A stretch of 5,075 bases of DNA, taken from positions 1-5,075 of the forward strand of contig CANCKG010000076.1 of the NCBI GenBank assembly GCA_947378515.1, written 5' to 3'. This document shows, one piece after another, positions 1 through 4,664 of the stretch. The notes under the pieces are model-generated. The model ran no database searches, was not told where the DNA came from, and saw nothing but the letters and a program-made list of their open reading frames with translations. The position numbers were made by a program, and so were the translations under genes. Positions within the stretch are counted from its first letter, which is position 1; each line of letters begins with the position of its first letter. Source of the stretch: Gammaproteobacteria bacterium. Lineage in GTDB: Bacteria > Pseudomonadota > Gammaproteobacteria > CAISUE01.

Positions 1-1
1 A

Positions 2-148
2 AAAGTGAAAATATCGGGGAAATCAATGCTGGTAGAAAAAAACAGTTCAAAAGTGAAGTTTGTAGTGAGAAGAGCTTTAGCGATTCAATAAAACGTGATG
101 GGTTTTAAAAAGTTAAATCCAAATTTACAGAAGAAAGCTTGCATAGTC
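2..148 (+). repeat. Left copy of perfect 147-bp inverted terminal repeat; probable 3' end of a multicopy mobile element
   Basis: Positions 2-148 are identical, base for base, to the reverse complement of 4929-5075, and identity stops abruptly at 148/149. Two reading frames are open inward from the edge: one ends with TAA at 89-91 and is lysine/arginine-rich (it contains KVKFVVRRALAIQ), the other ends with TAA at 106-108. A basic C-terminus followed by about 57 bp to a sharp boundary fits the 3' end of an insertion sequence whose transposase lies outside the window. The outer IS end would then read GACTATGCAAGC on the minus strand. I do not recognise the IS family. The repeat sits directly against a truncated ISL3 transposase, so it has inserted into or recombined with that older IS. 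The perfect identity is seen; the IS interpretation is inferred. Confidence 0.8.
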
Positions 149-440
149 CGAAGAAGAAGCTACAGATTTCTTGGTGGCGTGGTGTAAAGAGGTTGATGAA
201 GGCGATTGTGAGCCCTTTAAGAAGTTTGCTAGGACCATAAAAACGCGTTGGCAGGGCATCGTCAACTTCTGTGAGACATCGATCAGCAATGGCATCTTGG
301 AAGGCATTAACAGCAAGATTCAGTTAGCCAAAAGAAGAGCGCGAGGATATCGCTGTGTTAAGAACTTAATTAACATGGTGTATTTTTTATGCGGAAAATT
401 AACCTTTGAGTATCCAGCTTTCCCACTCAAAACCACATAG
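147..440 (+). pseudogene. ISL3-family transposase, C-terminal remnant
   Basis: The frame opens at 147, right after an in-frame TAG that belongs to the 147-bp repeat, and runs to TAG at 438-440 (97 codons). The sequence SNGILEGINSKIQLAKRRARGY, read around positions 282-350 and followed by an IN-MVYFLCGKL stretch, is the characteristic C-terminal core of DDE transposases of the ISL3 family; the glutamate of LEG is the expected last catalytic acid. Full-length ISL3 transposases are about 400 residues or more, so only the last quarter remains. The first two catalytic acids and the zinc-finger N-terminus are missing. The ATG at 171 is internal, not a start. The fragment is cut exactly at the inner edge of the 147-bp repeat, so a second mobile element truncated it. 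It cannot be active alone, but its right terminal repeat could still be used in trans. Confidence 0.85.
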
Positions 441-444
441 AGCC
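422..444 (+). mobile_element. Probable right terminal inverted repeat of the truncated ISL3 element
   Basis: The sequence ends in CCACATAGAGCC, so the IS end read from outside is GGCTCTATGTGG followed by a T-rich run. ISL3-family ends commonly begin with GG and often with GGCTCT, and the transposase stop often lies close to or inside the right repeat, as here (TAG at 438-440). The following 8 bp, AATAAAGG at 445-452, would be the target duplication if the element was once complete. The left end is missing, so neither the repeat pairing nor the duplication can be confirmed. Confidence 0.55.
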
Positions 445-507
445 AATAAAGGCATTAACCCTTTGGTTGCTGTTAGTATGGCTCTTGCTGGCGAGTTCGA
501 CTTATAG
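445..507 (+). pseudogene. Possible 3' tail of a gene interrupted by the ISL3 element
   Basis: Directly after the IS end at 444, one frame is open for 20 codons and closes with TAG at 505-507. Its translation begins NKGINPLVAVS and ends GEFDL, an ordinary protein-like composition. The open frame starting exactly at the IS edge suggests the C-terminus of a disrupted host gene. Twenty codons is short enough to be chance, and I do not recognise the protein. It has no start codon context of its own and is separated from the next gene by a promoter/operator region. Confidence 0.25.
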
Positions 508-521
508 GGGGGAGTAAGCAG

Positions 522-540
522 TTACAATTTATGATAAAAT
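522..540 (+). promoter_or_regulatory. Candidate sigma-70 promoter elements of the HTH-NTase-MPE operon
   Basis: TAAAAT at 535-540 matches the -10 consensus at five of six positions and is preceded by TG at 532-533, but no good -35 lies 16-18 bp upstream of it. Alternatively TTACAA at 522-527 serves as -35, with a -10 inside the palindrome around 544-551. In either case the promoter touches or overlaps the large dyad at 539-575, as expected for a repressor-controlled promoter. The exact start site is uncertain. Confidence 0.35.
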
Positions 541-575
541 ATATCTAATATCATGATTCGTGATATTAGATATAT
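539..575 (+). promoter_or_regulatory. Perfect palindrome (15-bp arms, 7-bp centre), candidate operator of the HTH protein
   Basis: The left arm 539-553 (ATATATCTAATATCA) is the exact reverse complement of the right arm 561-575, around a 7-bp centre at 554-560. It lies immediately upstream of the ribosome binding site (578-587) of a gene for a winged-HTH protein, between the candidate -10 and the start codon. AbiEi-type and other HTH antitoxins bind inverted repeats at this position to repress their own operon, so autoregulation is the simplest reading. The same sequence in mRNA could form a long AU-rich hairpin just ahead of the Shine-Dalgarno sequence. No T-run follows, so it is not a terminator. 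Confidence 0.65.
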
Positions 576-590
576 AAAAGGAGGTGAGTG

Positions 591-1130
591 ATGCTGTCAA
601 CACGTGATATTGCTATATTGCTTAAACTCATTGCGCTCGGAGAAAATAACTTAACTCAAGTAAAACTAGCCGTCAGCCTTTGTTTAAGCCAGTCAGAGGT
701 GAGTGCAGGGCTAGCGCGTTTAGAGAAGTCTTCTTTGATTCATCGCTTAAATGCTACGCCAGTAGTCATCAAAAAAGCTTGCGAAGAATTCTTTTTGCAC
801 GGGTTTCGTTATGTTTATCCTTTAGAAAAAGGAGACTTCACTATAGGTATTCCAACGAGTTATGCTGCGCCAGTTTTTGCCGGTAAATTTCTTAATGGCG
901 ATGACCCTATTCCCGTATGGGCATGTGCATATGGCACGGCAAAGGGGATAGCAGTAGAACCCCTGTATCCCAATTTGCCTATGGCACTACACGAATATCC
1001 TAATGAACAGTTTTACGCACTGTTAGCCGTGGTTGATTCGTTGCGCCAAAATAAAGTGCGTGATCGCGCTATTGCGAGTGAGTTATTTGTGACTCTATTG
1101 AGGGGTAATTATGCAAATAGCCCTGCATAA
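591..1130 (+). CDS. Winged helix-turn-helix protein paired with a nucleotidyltransferase (probable antitoxin/regulator)
   Basis: This 179-residue protein starts at ATG 591, chosen over GTG 588 because the very strong AAGGAGGTGA site at 578-587 is correctly spaced only for 591. Residues about 5-50 form an N-terminal MarR/winged-HTH-like domain, with the recognition segment near residues 27-45 (LSQSEVSAGLARLE). The rest is a conserved domain of unknown structure with FLHGFRYVYP (68-77), GIPTSYAAP (86-94) and EPLYP (123-127). I recall this pattern from a family of HTH proteins encoded just upstream of nucleotidyltransferases. The stop overlaps the next start by 20 bp, which indicates translational coupling. 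By analogy with AbiEi/AbiEii it would bind the palindrome at 539-575, repress the operon and act as antitoxin. The DNA-binding fold and pairing are well supported; the antitoxin role is inference. Confidence 0.8.
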   Translation: MLSTRDIAILLKLIALGENNLTQVKLAVSLCLSQSEVSAGLARLEKSSLIHRLNATPVVIKKACEEFFLHGFRYVYPLEKGDFTIGIPTSYAAPVFAGKFLNGDDPIPVWACAYGTAKGIAVEPLYPNLPMALHEYPNEQFYALLAVVDSLRQNKVRDRAIASELFVTLLRGNYANSPA

Positions 1131-1809
1131 TAAGCAATTGCTTAAATTAGTGGTACACCACTTAGGTGATCTTGCTGAACAATTTTTATTTGTTGGTGGC
1201 TCCATTGTTGGTTTGTTGCTGACAGAAGAAATCTCACTTGATGTGCGAGCGACTTATGATGTCGATTGTGTGGTGGATGTGGTTTCGCTGAGTGCCTATC
1301 ACCAAATAGAAAAACGGCTACGCCAAAAAGGCTTCAAACAATGCTTGGCGGTAACTAGTCCCATTTGTCGTTGGCAACTGGATGAATTAGTGTTGGACGT
1401 TGTGCCAACCGATGAACGTATTTTGGGGTTTAGTAATCGTTGGTACAAAGAAGCACTATTGTATGCTAACGCTTATCGGTTAGATGAAGAAACTTCTATA
1501 CAATTAATTTCTGCTCCTTATTTTATCGCGACTAAATGGGAAGCCTTTCAAAACCGAGGGAAGGGTGATTATTTAAGTGGTCATGATTTAGAAGATATCA
1601 TTACGGTAATTGATGGTTGCTCTGATATTGTTAAGGACATGATGTCTTGTGAGCAATCATTACAAGCCTATTTAGCCAAAGTGTTTTCCAGCTTATTGAG
1701 CGATGAAGATTTTTTGGCGGCATTGCCGGGACACTTAAACAGTCAGTTGTTGGTGGTGCGCTTGCCAATCGTGACCGCTCGATTGAAGCAAATTGCCCAA
1801 TTAATTTGA
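1111..1809 (+). CDS. AbiEii/MenT-like nucleotidyltransferase (putative toxin of an HTH-NTase module)
   Basis: This 232-residue protein starts at ATG 1111 with GAGGGG at 1100-1105 upstream, inside the end of the HTH gene. The polymerase-beta-type nucleotidyltransferase signature is complete: FVGGS with GGS at 29-31, DVD at 50-52 as the metal-binding pair, and a third acid in LDVVP (D96). A helical C-terminal part carries ATKWEAF (140-146) with R149, K151 and the HDLEDI segment at 158-163, a pattern shared with AbiEii/DUF1814-like transferases. Known relatives transfer nucleotides to tRNA acceptor ends or proteins and block translation, as toxins of type IV-like toxin-antitoxin or abortive-infection systems. 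All catalytic residues are present, so the enzyme should be active. The RNA or protein substrate cannot be told from sequence. It is followed 27 bp later by a metallophosphoesterase gene on the same strand. Confidence 0.82.
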   Translation: MQIALHNKQLLKLVVHHLGDLAEQFLFVGGSIVGLLLTEEISLDVRATYDVDCVVDVVSLSAYHQIEKRLRQKGFKQCLAVTSPICRWQLDELVLDVVPTDERILGFSNRWYKEALLYANAYRLDEETSIQLISAPYFIATKWEAFQNRGKGDYLSGHDLEDIITVIDGCSDIVKDMMSCEQSLQAYLAKVFSSLLSDEDFLAALPGHLNSQLLVVRLPIVTARLKQIAQLI

Positions 1810-1836
1810 TATCCCATTAAGTTTTTGGAGGATAGT

Positions 1837-2643
1837 ATGAAACTGGCTTGGCTAACCGATATTCATTTGAATTTTATCGATGATGATGCACGTAGCGTTT
1901 TTTATCAGAAAATCGTAAGAAGTGGTTGTGATACGGTGTTAATCAGCGGGGATATTGCCGAAGCGCCGTGTTTAGTGGGTTTGTTACAGGAAATGGCGGG
2001 GCAGGTAAATAAGCCTATCTACTTCGCGTTGGGTAATCACGATTACTATCATGGTGAAGTGGATGTTGTACGAGCAGCGGTGCTGAATTTAAGTGATCAG
2101 CGCACTGGGTTGTATTGGTTGCAAGCCGTTGAGTTGCAACAGTTAACACCAGAGATAATATTATTGGGTCAAGATGGTTGGGCTGATGGTCGCTTTGGCG
2201 ATTATCATCACAGCACGGTCACACTCAACGACAGTCGATTGATTGGCGATTTATTTCAAGCCAGATTAATGGGTAAAAACGCTTTGTTACAAAAAATGCA
2301 ACAACTGGCCGATAGGGATGCTGAGTGGTTAAGTAATGACTTATCTAAGGCCGCTAAACTAAAACCTAAGCAAATTATCGTACTCACCCATGTGCCGCCT
2401 TTTGAAGAAACTTGTTTATATCAAGGCCAAAAGAGCAGTACTTATTTTATTCCTTATTTTGGTTCAAAAATTATGGGAGATGTTTTGCTTCAGGCAGCAC
2501 AAGCGAATCCAACCATCAACTATTTGGTTTTATGTGGCCATACCCACGAAGCAGCATTCTATCAGCCATTGTCTAATTTGACGGTTAAAGTTGGTAAAGT
2601 CGAATATGGGGCGCCAAGTATCCAAGAAGTTATTTCTGTGTAA
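1837..2643 (+). CDS. Calcineurin-like metallophosphoesterase, third gene of the HTH-NTase operon
   Basis: This is a 268-residue cytoplasmic protein with no signal peptide. ATG 1837 is chosen over the upstream TTG at 1825 because GGAGG at 1827-1831 lies between them, five bases before the ATG. All metallophosphoesterase motifs are present in order: DIH (8-10), GDIAE (38-42), GNHDYY (66-71), THVPP (184-188) and GHTH (234-237). These supply the residues that bind two metal ions and the phosphate. Family members hydrolyse phosphomonoesters, phosphodiesters, cyclic nucleotides or nucleic acid ends; the substrate here is unknown. The 27-bp spacing and shared strand place it in the operon with the nucleotidyltransferase. 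A plausible but unproven role is to reverse the transferase's modification or to degrade a signal or nucleic acid. Fold and activity class are secure; the specific role is inference. Confidence 0.9.
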   Translation: MKLAWLTDIHLNFIDDDARSVFYQKIVRSGCDTVLISGDIAEAPCLVGLLQEMAGQVNKPIYFALGNHDYYHGEVDVVRAAVLNLSDQRTGLYWLQAVELQQLTPEIILLGQDGWADGRFGDYHHSTVTLNDSRLIGDLFQARLMGKNALLQKMQQLADRDAEWLSNDLSKAAKLKPKQIIVLTHVPPFEETCLYQGQKSSTYFIPYFGSKIMGDVLLQAAQANPTINYLVLCGHTHEAAFYQPLSNLTVKVGKVEYGAPSIQEVISV

Positions 2644-2730
2644 GTTGAGTTGTCGTTAATGAGTGAAAATCAGAGGTGAATTTTTTGAAGCTGTTTATGG
2701 GTTAAATCTTGCCTGAAAATACTTCGGAGT

Positions 2731-2747
2731 TTGAGGCAAAGCCTCAA
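2731..2747. terminator. Short perfect hairpin between convergent genes; weak terminator candidate
   Basis: TTGAGGC at 2731-2737 pairs exactly with GCCTCAA at 2741-2747 around a 3-base loop. It lies 88 bp after the phosphoesterase stop and is the only tight stem in the convergent spacer. Neither strand shows a T-tract directly after the stem (GTAAAAC on plus), so Rho-independent termination is doubtful. It may instead act as an mRNA 3'-end stabiliser or be a remnant of a small repeat. Confidence 0.3.
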
Positions 2748-2781
2748 GTAAAACAAGCTTATTCATTGATGCTTTTAAAAG

Positions 2782-2844
2782 GGAATGGCAGCTTGACGCT
2801 ACCCTCTAAATCCCGCCACGCTAGAGGGCTGTGAGGTCAATTCC
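2782..2844. repeat. Imperfect extended inverted repeat in the convergent spacer
   Basis: Three nested pairs of arms are visible: GGAA 2782-2785 with TTCC 2841-2844, TTGAC 2793-2797 with GTCAA 2836-2840, and CCCTCTA 2802-2808 with TAGAGGG 2822-2828. The apex is a 13-base loop, and the unpaired joints differ slightly in length. Such a structure could be an intergenic palindromic repeat, a processed RNA or a degraded mobile-element end. It overlaps the end of the 48-codon minus-strand ORF. I do not recognise a named repeat family. Confidence 0.35.
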
Positions 2845-2945
2845 GTGGTGCTGGTGAAGTAAAAAGGCTTGATTGTTTGACGCGCTTTGGCCGGGACGTC
2901 AAAATTATTTTTGGTCCAGCCAAGCGATCTTCTACAGTTGATCAT
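2799..2945 (-). CDS. Small ORF of unknown function (48 aa), doubtful
   Basis: A minus-strand frame runs from ATG at 2945 to TAG ending at 2799. Its translation includes the stretches GWTKNNFDVPAKARQ and KPFYFTSTTELTSQPSS, which are more protein-like than random sequence. No convincing Shine-Dalgarno site precedes the ATG; the upstream bases on the minus strand are ACACGACTACCAC. It lies downstream of the 157-aa gene on the same strand and could be co-transcribed. It may be a gene fragment, an intergenic repeat that is open by chance, or a small protein. I do not recognise a family. Confidence 0.2.
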   Translation of the reverse strand: MINCRRSLGWTKNNFDVPAKARQTIKPFYFTSTTELTSQPSSVAGFRG

Positions 2946-2980
2946 GTGGTAGTCGTGTTGCAGGTTAAAGATGTTTCAAA

Positions 2981-3454
2981 TTACTTAAGTGATGTTAATG
3001 ATCCCTCGTGAATTTCCTTACTGGTTGATAGGTTTTTCTCGTCAATCAGTGACTGCACTTTCTTTGCGTGATGGGCGAGAGCTTCAAGCATGATTTGATT
3101 TGGGGTAAATGCTATGCCGTGGCTTTTGGCTTCAAAATGTAAGTTAATTAAATTATCGTAGAATGCCTTGGGTATTCTAATTGGGAATTTTTCTAAGTCT
3201 GTCGCATCAACGGCGACGTTAAACTGTTCGGCGAATGTAGCATCGGCAAGCCAATTTTGTAGCTGGACGTGTTCATCAGGTTGTAGGAGTTCTAAGAGTT
3301 CTTTTTTAATTTCTTTATTTAGTGATAGTGCGCCGAGCCTTCTATACAGACTGGGTTTTGATTTTTGTGTTACTTCATCAACGACGAGAAATTTTCGGTA
3401 AATATCAACGCGAATGCCTTTCCCTTTTGATCTGAAGGTTCTTATGTCAATCAT
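2981..3454 (-). CDS. Hypothetical plasmid-type protein with possible C-terminal ribbon-helix-helix domain
   Basis: This 157-residue soluble protein starts at ATG 3454, with AGGAGAGG (minus strand, 3468-3461) six bases upstream and a near-consensus sigma-70 promoter before that. I do not recognise the family. The basic N-terminus has a beta-like stretch (residues about 1-27, rich in K, R, I, V). A segment near residue 91 (KFPIRIPKAFYDNL) followed by helices with FTPNQIMLEAL resembles the strand-helix-helix pattern of ribbon-helix-helix repressors, although the spacing between the helices is longer than usual. Its own promoter separates it from the kfrA-like gene upstream, although both are on the minus strand. 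A regulator or partition/maintenance accessory is plausible; nothing catalytic is visible. Coding confidence is high, function is low. Confidence 0.7.
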   Translation of the reverse strand: MIDIRTFRSKGKGIRVDIYRKFLVVDEVTQKSKPSLYRRLGALSLNKEIKKELLELLQPDEHVQLQNWLADATFAEQFNVAVDATDLEKFPIRIPKAFYDNLINLHFEAKSHGIAFTPNQIMLEALAHHAKKVQSLIDEKNLSTSKEIHEGSLTSLK

Positions 3455-3489
3455 TTTGTGCCTCTCCTATCGCGGTTGCTTGTAGTGGC

Positions 3490-3518
3490 ATTATCAACTT
3501 GCTAAATTAATATGTCAA
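3490..3518 (-). promoter_or_regulatory. Near-consensus sigma-70 promoter of the 157-aa gene
   Basis: On the minus strand, TTGACA (3518-3513, a perfect -35) is followed after exactly 17 bases by GATAAT (3495-3490, five of six -10 matches). The -10 ends 35 bp before the ATG at 3454, leaving room for a short leader with the AGGAGAGG ribosome site. No operator dyad overlaps it clearly, though the direct repeats AAATTAAT at 3504-3511 and 3517-3524 flank the -35. It should be a strong promoter unless repressed. Confidence 0.75.
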
Positions 3519-3524
3519 ATTAAT

Positions 3525-3553
3525 TTTACATTTAAATATTAATGGAATATAAT
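3525..3553 (+). promoter_or_regulatory. Candidate plus-strand sigma-70 promoter, antisense to the membrane-protein gene
   Basis: TTTACA (3525-3530) and a perfect TATAAT (3548-3553) are separated by 17 bases on the plus strand. A transcript starting near 3560 would run antisense into the end of the 142-aa membrane-protein gene. The region is AT-rich, so chance similarity is possible. It lies back to back with the minus-strand promoter at 3490-3518, making a divergent promoter pair. Confidence 0.4.
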
Positions 3554-3591
3554 AGCTGCACTCTAGTGACGCGGGGTTACTTAAGAAATCG

Positions 3592-4020
3592 CTAACTTAA
3601 TAAGGAGTTTTTCATGGAAATAGAAAGTGTTTTTGCGCATGTTATCATAAACTCCTGTAACGTTGCCGTTGCCAGTAATTGCCACTCAGGTTCTACATTC
3701 TGTGCTACAAATCCCGCTCCTGCTATACCGATTGCCGCTAATGGCAATAAGATCGAATGACTGGCTGATTTCAATAATTGAATCGTGATGCTGAAGTAAA
3801 TGCCGATGCTCAAATAATGGTGGTATTTCACCAGCCATTTTGGAAAGAAATCTGCGTGCCCTAGTAAGATCAATAATCCAAGCGCCAAACCGATGGCGAT
3901 AACATTACCAACAATGGGTTCGATGGAGAGCATGTACTGAAAACGCAAGGCGAAATGATTAGCCAATCGACCCAGTTTACTGTCAGCGCTTTGTTCAATC
4001 AGTGTCGTGTTAGCGTCCAT
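3592..4020 (-). CDS. Small three-helix membrane protein, downstream partner of the kfrA-like gene
   Basis: This 142-residue protein starts at ATG 4020, 28 bp after the stop of the kfrA-like gene on the same strand, so the two probably form an operon. Its Shine-Dalgarno site is weak (AAAGAGA about 9 bases upstream), which suggests modest or coupled translation. A polar N-terminus of about 33 residues precedes three predicted membrane helices near residues 36-54, 67-84 and 88-107, and then a mostly helical C-terminal tail. There is no signal peptide cleavage motif and no catalytic signature. I do not recognise the family. By position it could be a plasmid-encoded membrane anchor working with the KfrA-like filament protein, or a cargo gene. 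That role is inference. Confidence 0.68.
   Translation of the reverse strand: MDANTTLIEQSADSKLGRLANHFALRFQYMLSIEPIVGNVIAIGLALGLLILLGHADFFPKWLVKYHHYLSIGIYFSITIQLLKSASHSILLPLAAIGIAGAGFVAQNVEPEWQLLATATLQEFMITCAKTLSISMKNSLLS
3614..3760 (+). CDS. Antisense small ORF (48 aa) with a strong ribosome binding site, doubtful
   Basis: A plus-strand ATG at 3614 follows AAGGAG (3602-3607) at an ideal six-base spacing and lies about 55 bp downstream of the candidate promoter at 3525-3553. The frame is open to TGA at 3758-3760. The product begins MEIESVFAHVIINS and contains four cysteines; no family is recognised. It overlaps the 3' end of the minus-strand membrane-protein gene, so it may simply be a shadow. 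Promoter, ribosome site and ORF in correct order are the only support. Confidence 0.15.
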   Translation: MEIESVFAHVIINSCNVAVASNCHSGSTFCATNPAPAIPIAANGNKIE

Positions 4021-4048
4021 GGCTTATTTCTCTTTGAAATTCAGATCA

Positions 4049-4615
4049 TTACTTTTTGGGTTGAAGCATGGCTAACAGTTTGGTGTTTTCAGCGGTGATC
4101 GCTTCCAGTTGGCCAATTAATTTAGCGGCGGCTTCTCGACCTTGCATGATATCCCCAGCCGCTTGCGCCAATTGTTGATCAAGCGCTGCATTTTTAGCGA
4201 TTTCATCATCCAGCTTGGCTTCTAAGTTTTCATAAGCGGCCAGTGCTTCGGCTAGCTCTTCTTCGGTTTGTTTGTCTTTAATAGCTTGTTCGGTTATTAG
4301 CACTTCGACGCGGCTATCCGCTGATTTGACTGCCACGGCGTTTATTTCCTTTACTAAGCGTGTGAGTTGCTCTGTTTGCGCAGTCGTTATTTTAGCGAGT
4401 GAGGTTGCGATTTGGCTGGGTAGTTCAACGGAAGGGTGCTCCACCTTTTCTATGAGCTTGCTGGCGATATAGTCATCCCATGCTTGTTTGAGTAGAGCAG
4501 GCGTTCCGCTACCGATGCATTGACGTAAAGCAAAGCCGGAGATATTGCGACCAGACTCTAATAACTCTTGACCGGCAGTGATGACATCTTCAGTGGTAAA
4601 TATGGTTGGGCGCAT
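4049..4615 (-). CDS. kfrA: KfrA-like plasmid DNA-binding coiled-coil protein
   Basis: This 188-residue protein starts at ATG 4615 with AAGGAG six bases upstream. The N-terminal 60 residues match the KfrA_N type of plasmid DNA-binding domain: a helix (TTEDVITAGQELLESGR, 7-23), then a helix-turn-helix around 25-49 with the typical IGSGTPALL turn and W46. From about residue 65 to the end the protein is a long alpha-helical coiled coil rich in A, E, K, Q and L. KfrA proteins of broad-host-range plasmids such as IncP-1 and IncU bind their own promoter, assemble through the coiled coil and support stable plasmid inheritance. Those are usually over 300 residues, so this is a short form. It is followed by a membrane-protein gene, and its upstream AT-rich repeats are a natural operator candidate. 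The family is confident; the stability role is by analogy. Confidence 0.85.
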   Translation of the reverse strand: MRPTIFTTEDVITAGQELLESGRNISGFALRQCIGSGTPALLKQAWDDYIASKLIEKVEHPSVELPSQIATSLAKITTAQTEQLTRLVKEINAVAVKSADSRVEVLITEQAIKDKQTEEELAEALAAYENLEAKLDDEIAKNAALDQQLAQAAGDIMQGREAAAKLIGQLEAITAENTKLLAMLQPKK

Positions 4616-4639
4616 GATGATCTCCTTAAGATGAGTTTA

Positions 4640-4660
4640 TCATATCACAAATAAAACAAT
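4640..4660 (-). promoter_or_regulatory. Weak candidate promoter of the kfrA-like gene
   Basis: Reading the minus strand, TATGAT lies about 20-25 bp before the start region of the kfrA-like gene and matches the -10 consensus at five of six positions. A TTGTTT-like -35 is about 16 bp upstream of it. The -35 is poor, consistent with a promoter that is weak or regulated by proteins bound to the adjoining repeats. Positions are approximate. Confidence 0.3.
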
Positions 4661-4664
4661 AAAC

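Larger units (their letters stand above)
2644..2980. other. 337-bp convergent intergenic spacer
   Basis: This stretch separates the stop codons of two converging transcription units. It contains a compact hairpin (2731-2747), a larger imperfect dyad (2782-2844) and a 48-codon minus-strand ORF (2799-2945). No T-rich intrinsic terminator is evident on either strand. The central part is richer in GC than the surrounding genes, which suggests a separate origin. No known gene family is recognised. Confidence 0.6.

Noticed and set aside
125..316. Minus-strand 63-codon frame over the transposase remnant
   Set aside because: It is antisense to a clearly recognisable ISL3 transposase core, crosses the mobile-element junction and has no ribosome site or recognisable product.
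680..886. Second plus-strand frame inside the HTH gene
   Set aside because: It is entirely internal to a well-supported gene and its serine/arginine/cysteine-rich product has no recognisable pattern.
588..1130. GTG 588 as start of the HTH gene
   Set aside because: GTG 588 is only three bases after GGAGG; ATG 591 has the proper spacing.
2390..2581. Plus-strand frame inside the phosphoesterase gene
   Set aside because: Shadow of the region encoding the conserved THVPP and GHTH motifs.
1825..2643. TTG 1825 as start of the phosphoesterase
   Set aside because: The Shine-Dalgarno GGAGG lies after this TTG, and the conserved first strand (KLAWLTDIH) begins right at ATG 1837.
2731..2747. Strong Rho-independent terminator
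   Set aside because: The stem is perfect but short and has no T-tract on either strand, so it is kept only as a weak candidate.
2782..2844. Integron attC site
   Set aside because: The nested dyad lacks the paired core sites expected of attC (GTTRRRY and its complement), and no integrase gene is present.
3168..3401. Plus-strand frame opposite the 157-aa gene
   Set aside because: Serine/cysteine-rich antisense shadow with no ribosome site; the minus strand has a strong promoter, ribosome site and balanced composition.
4272..4472. Plus-strand frame opposite the kfrA-like gene
   Set aside because: Antisense shadow of the KfrA coiled coil.
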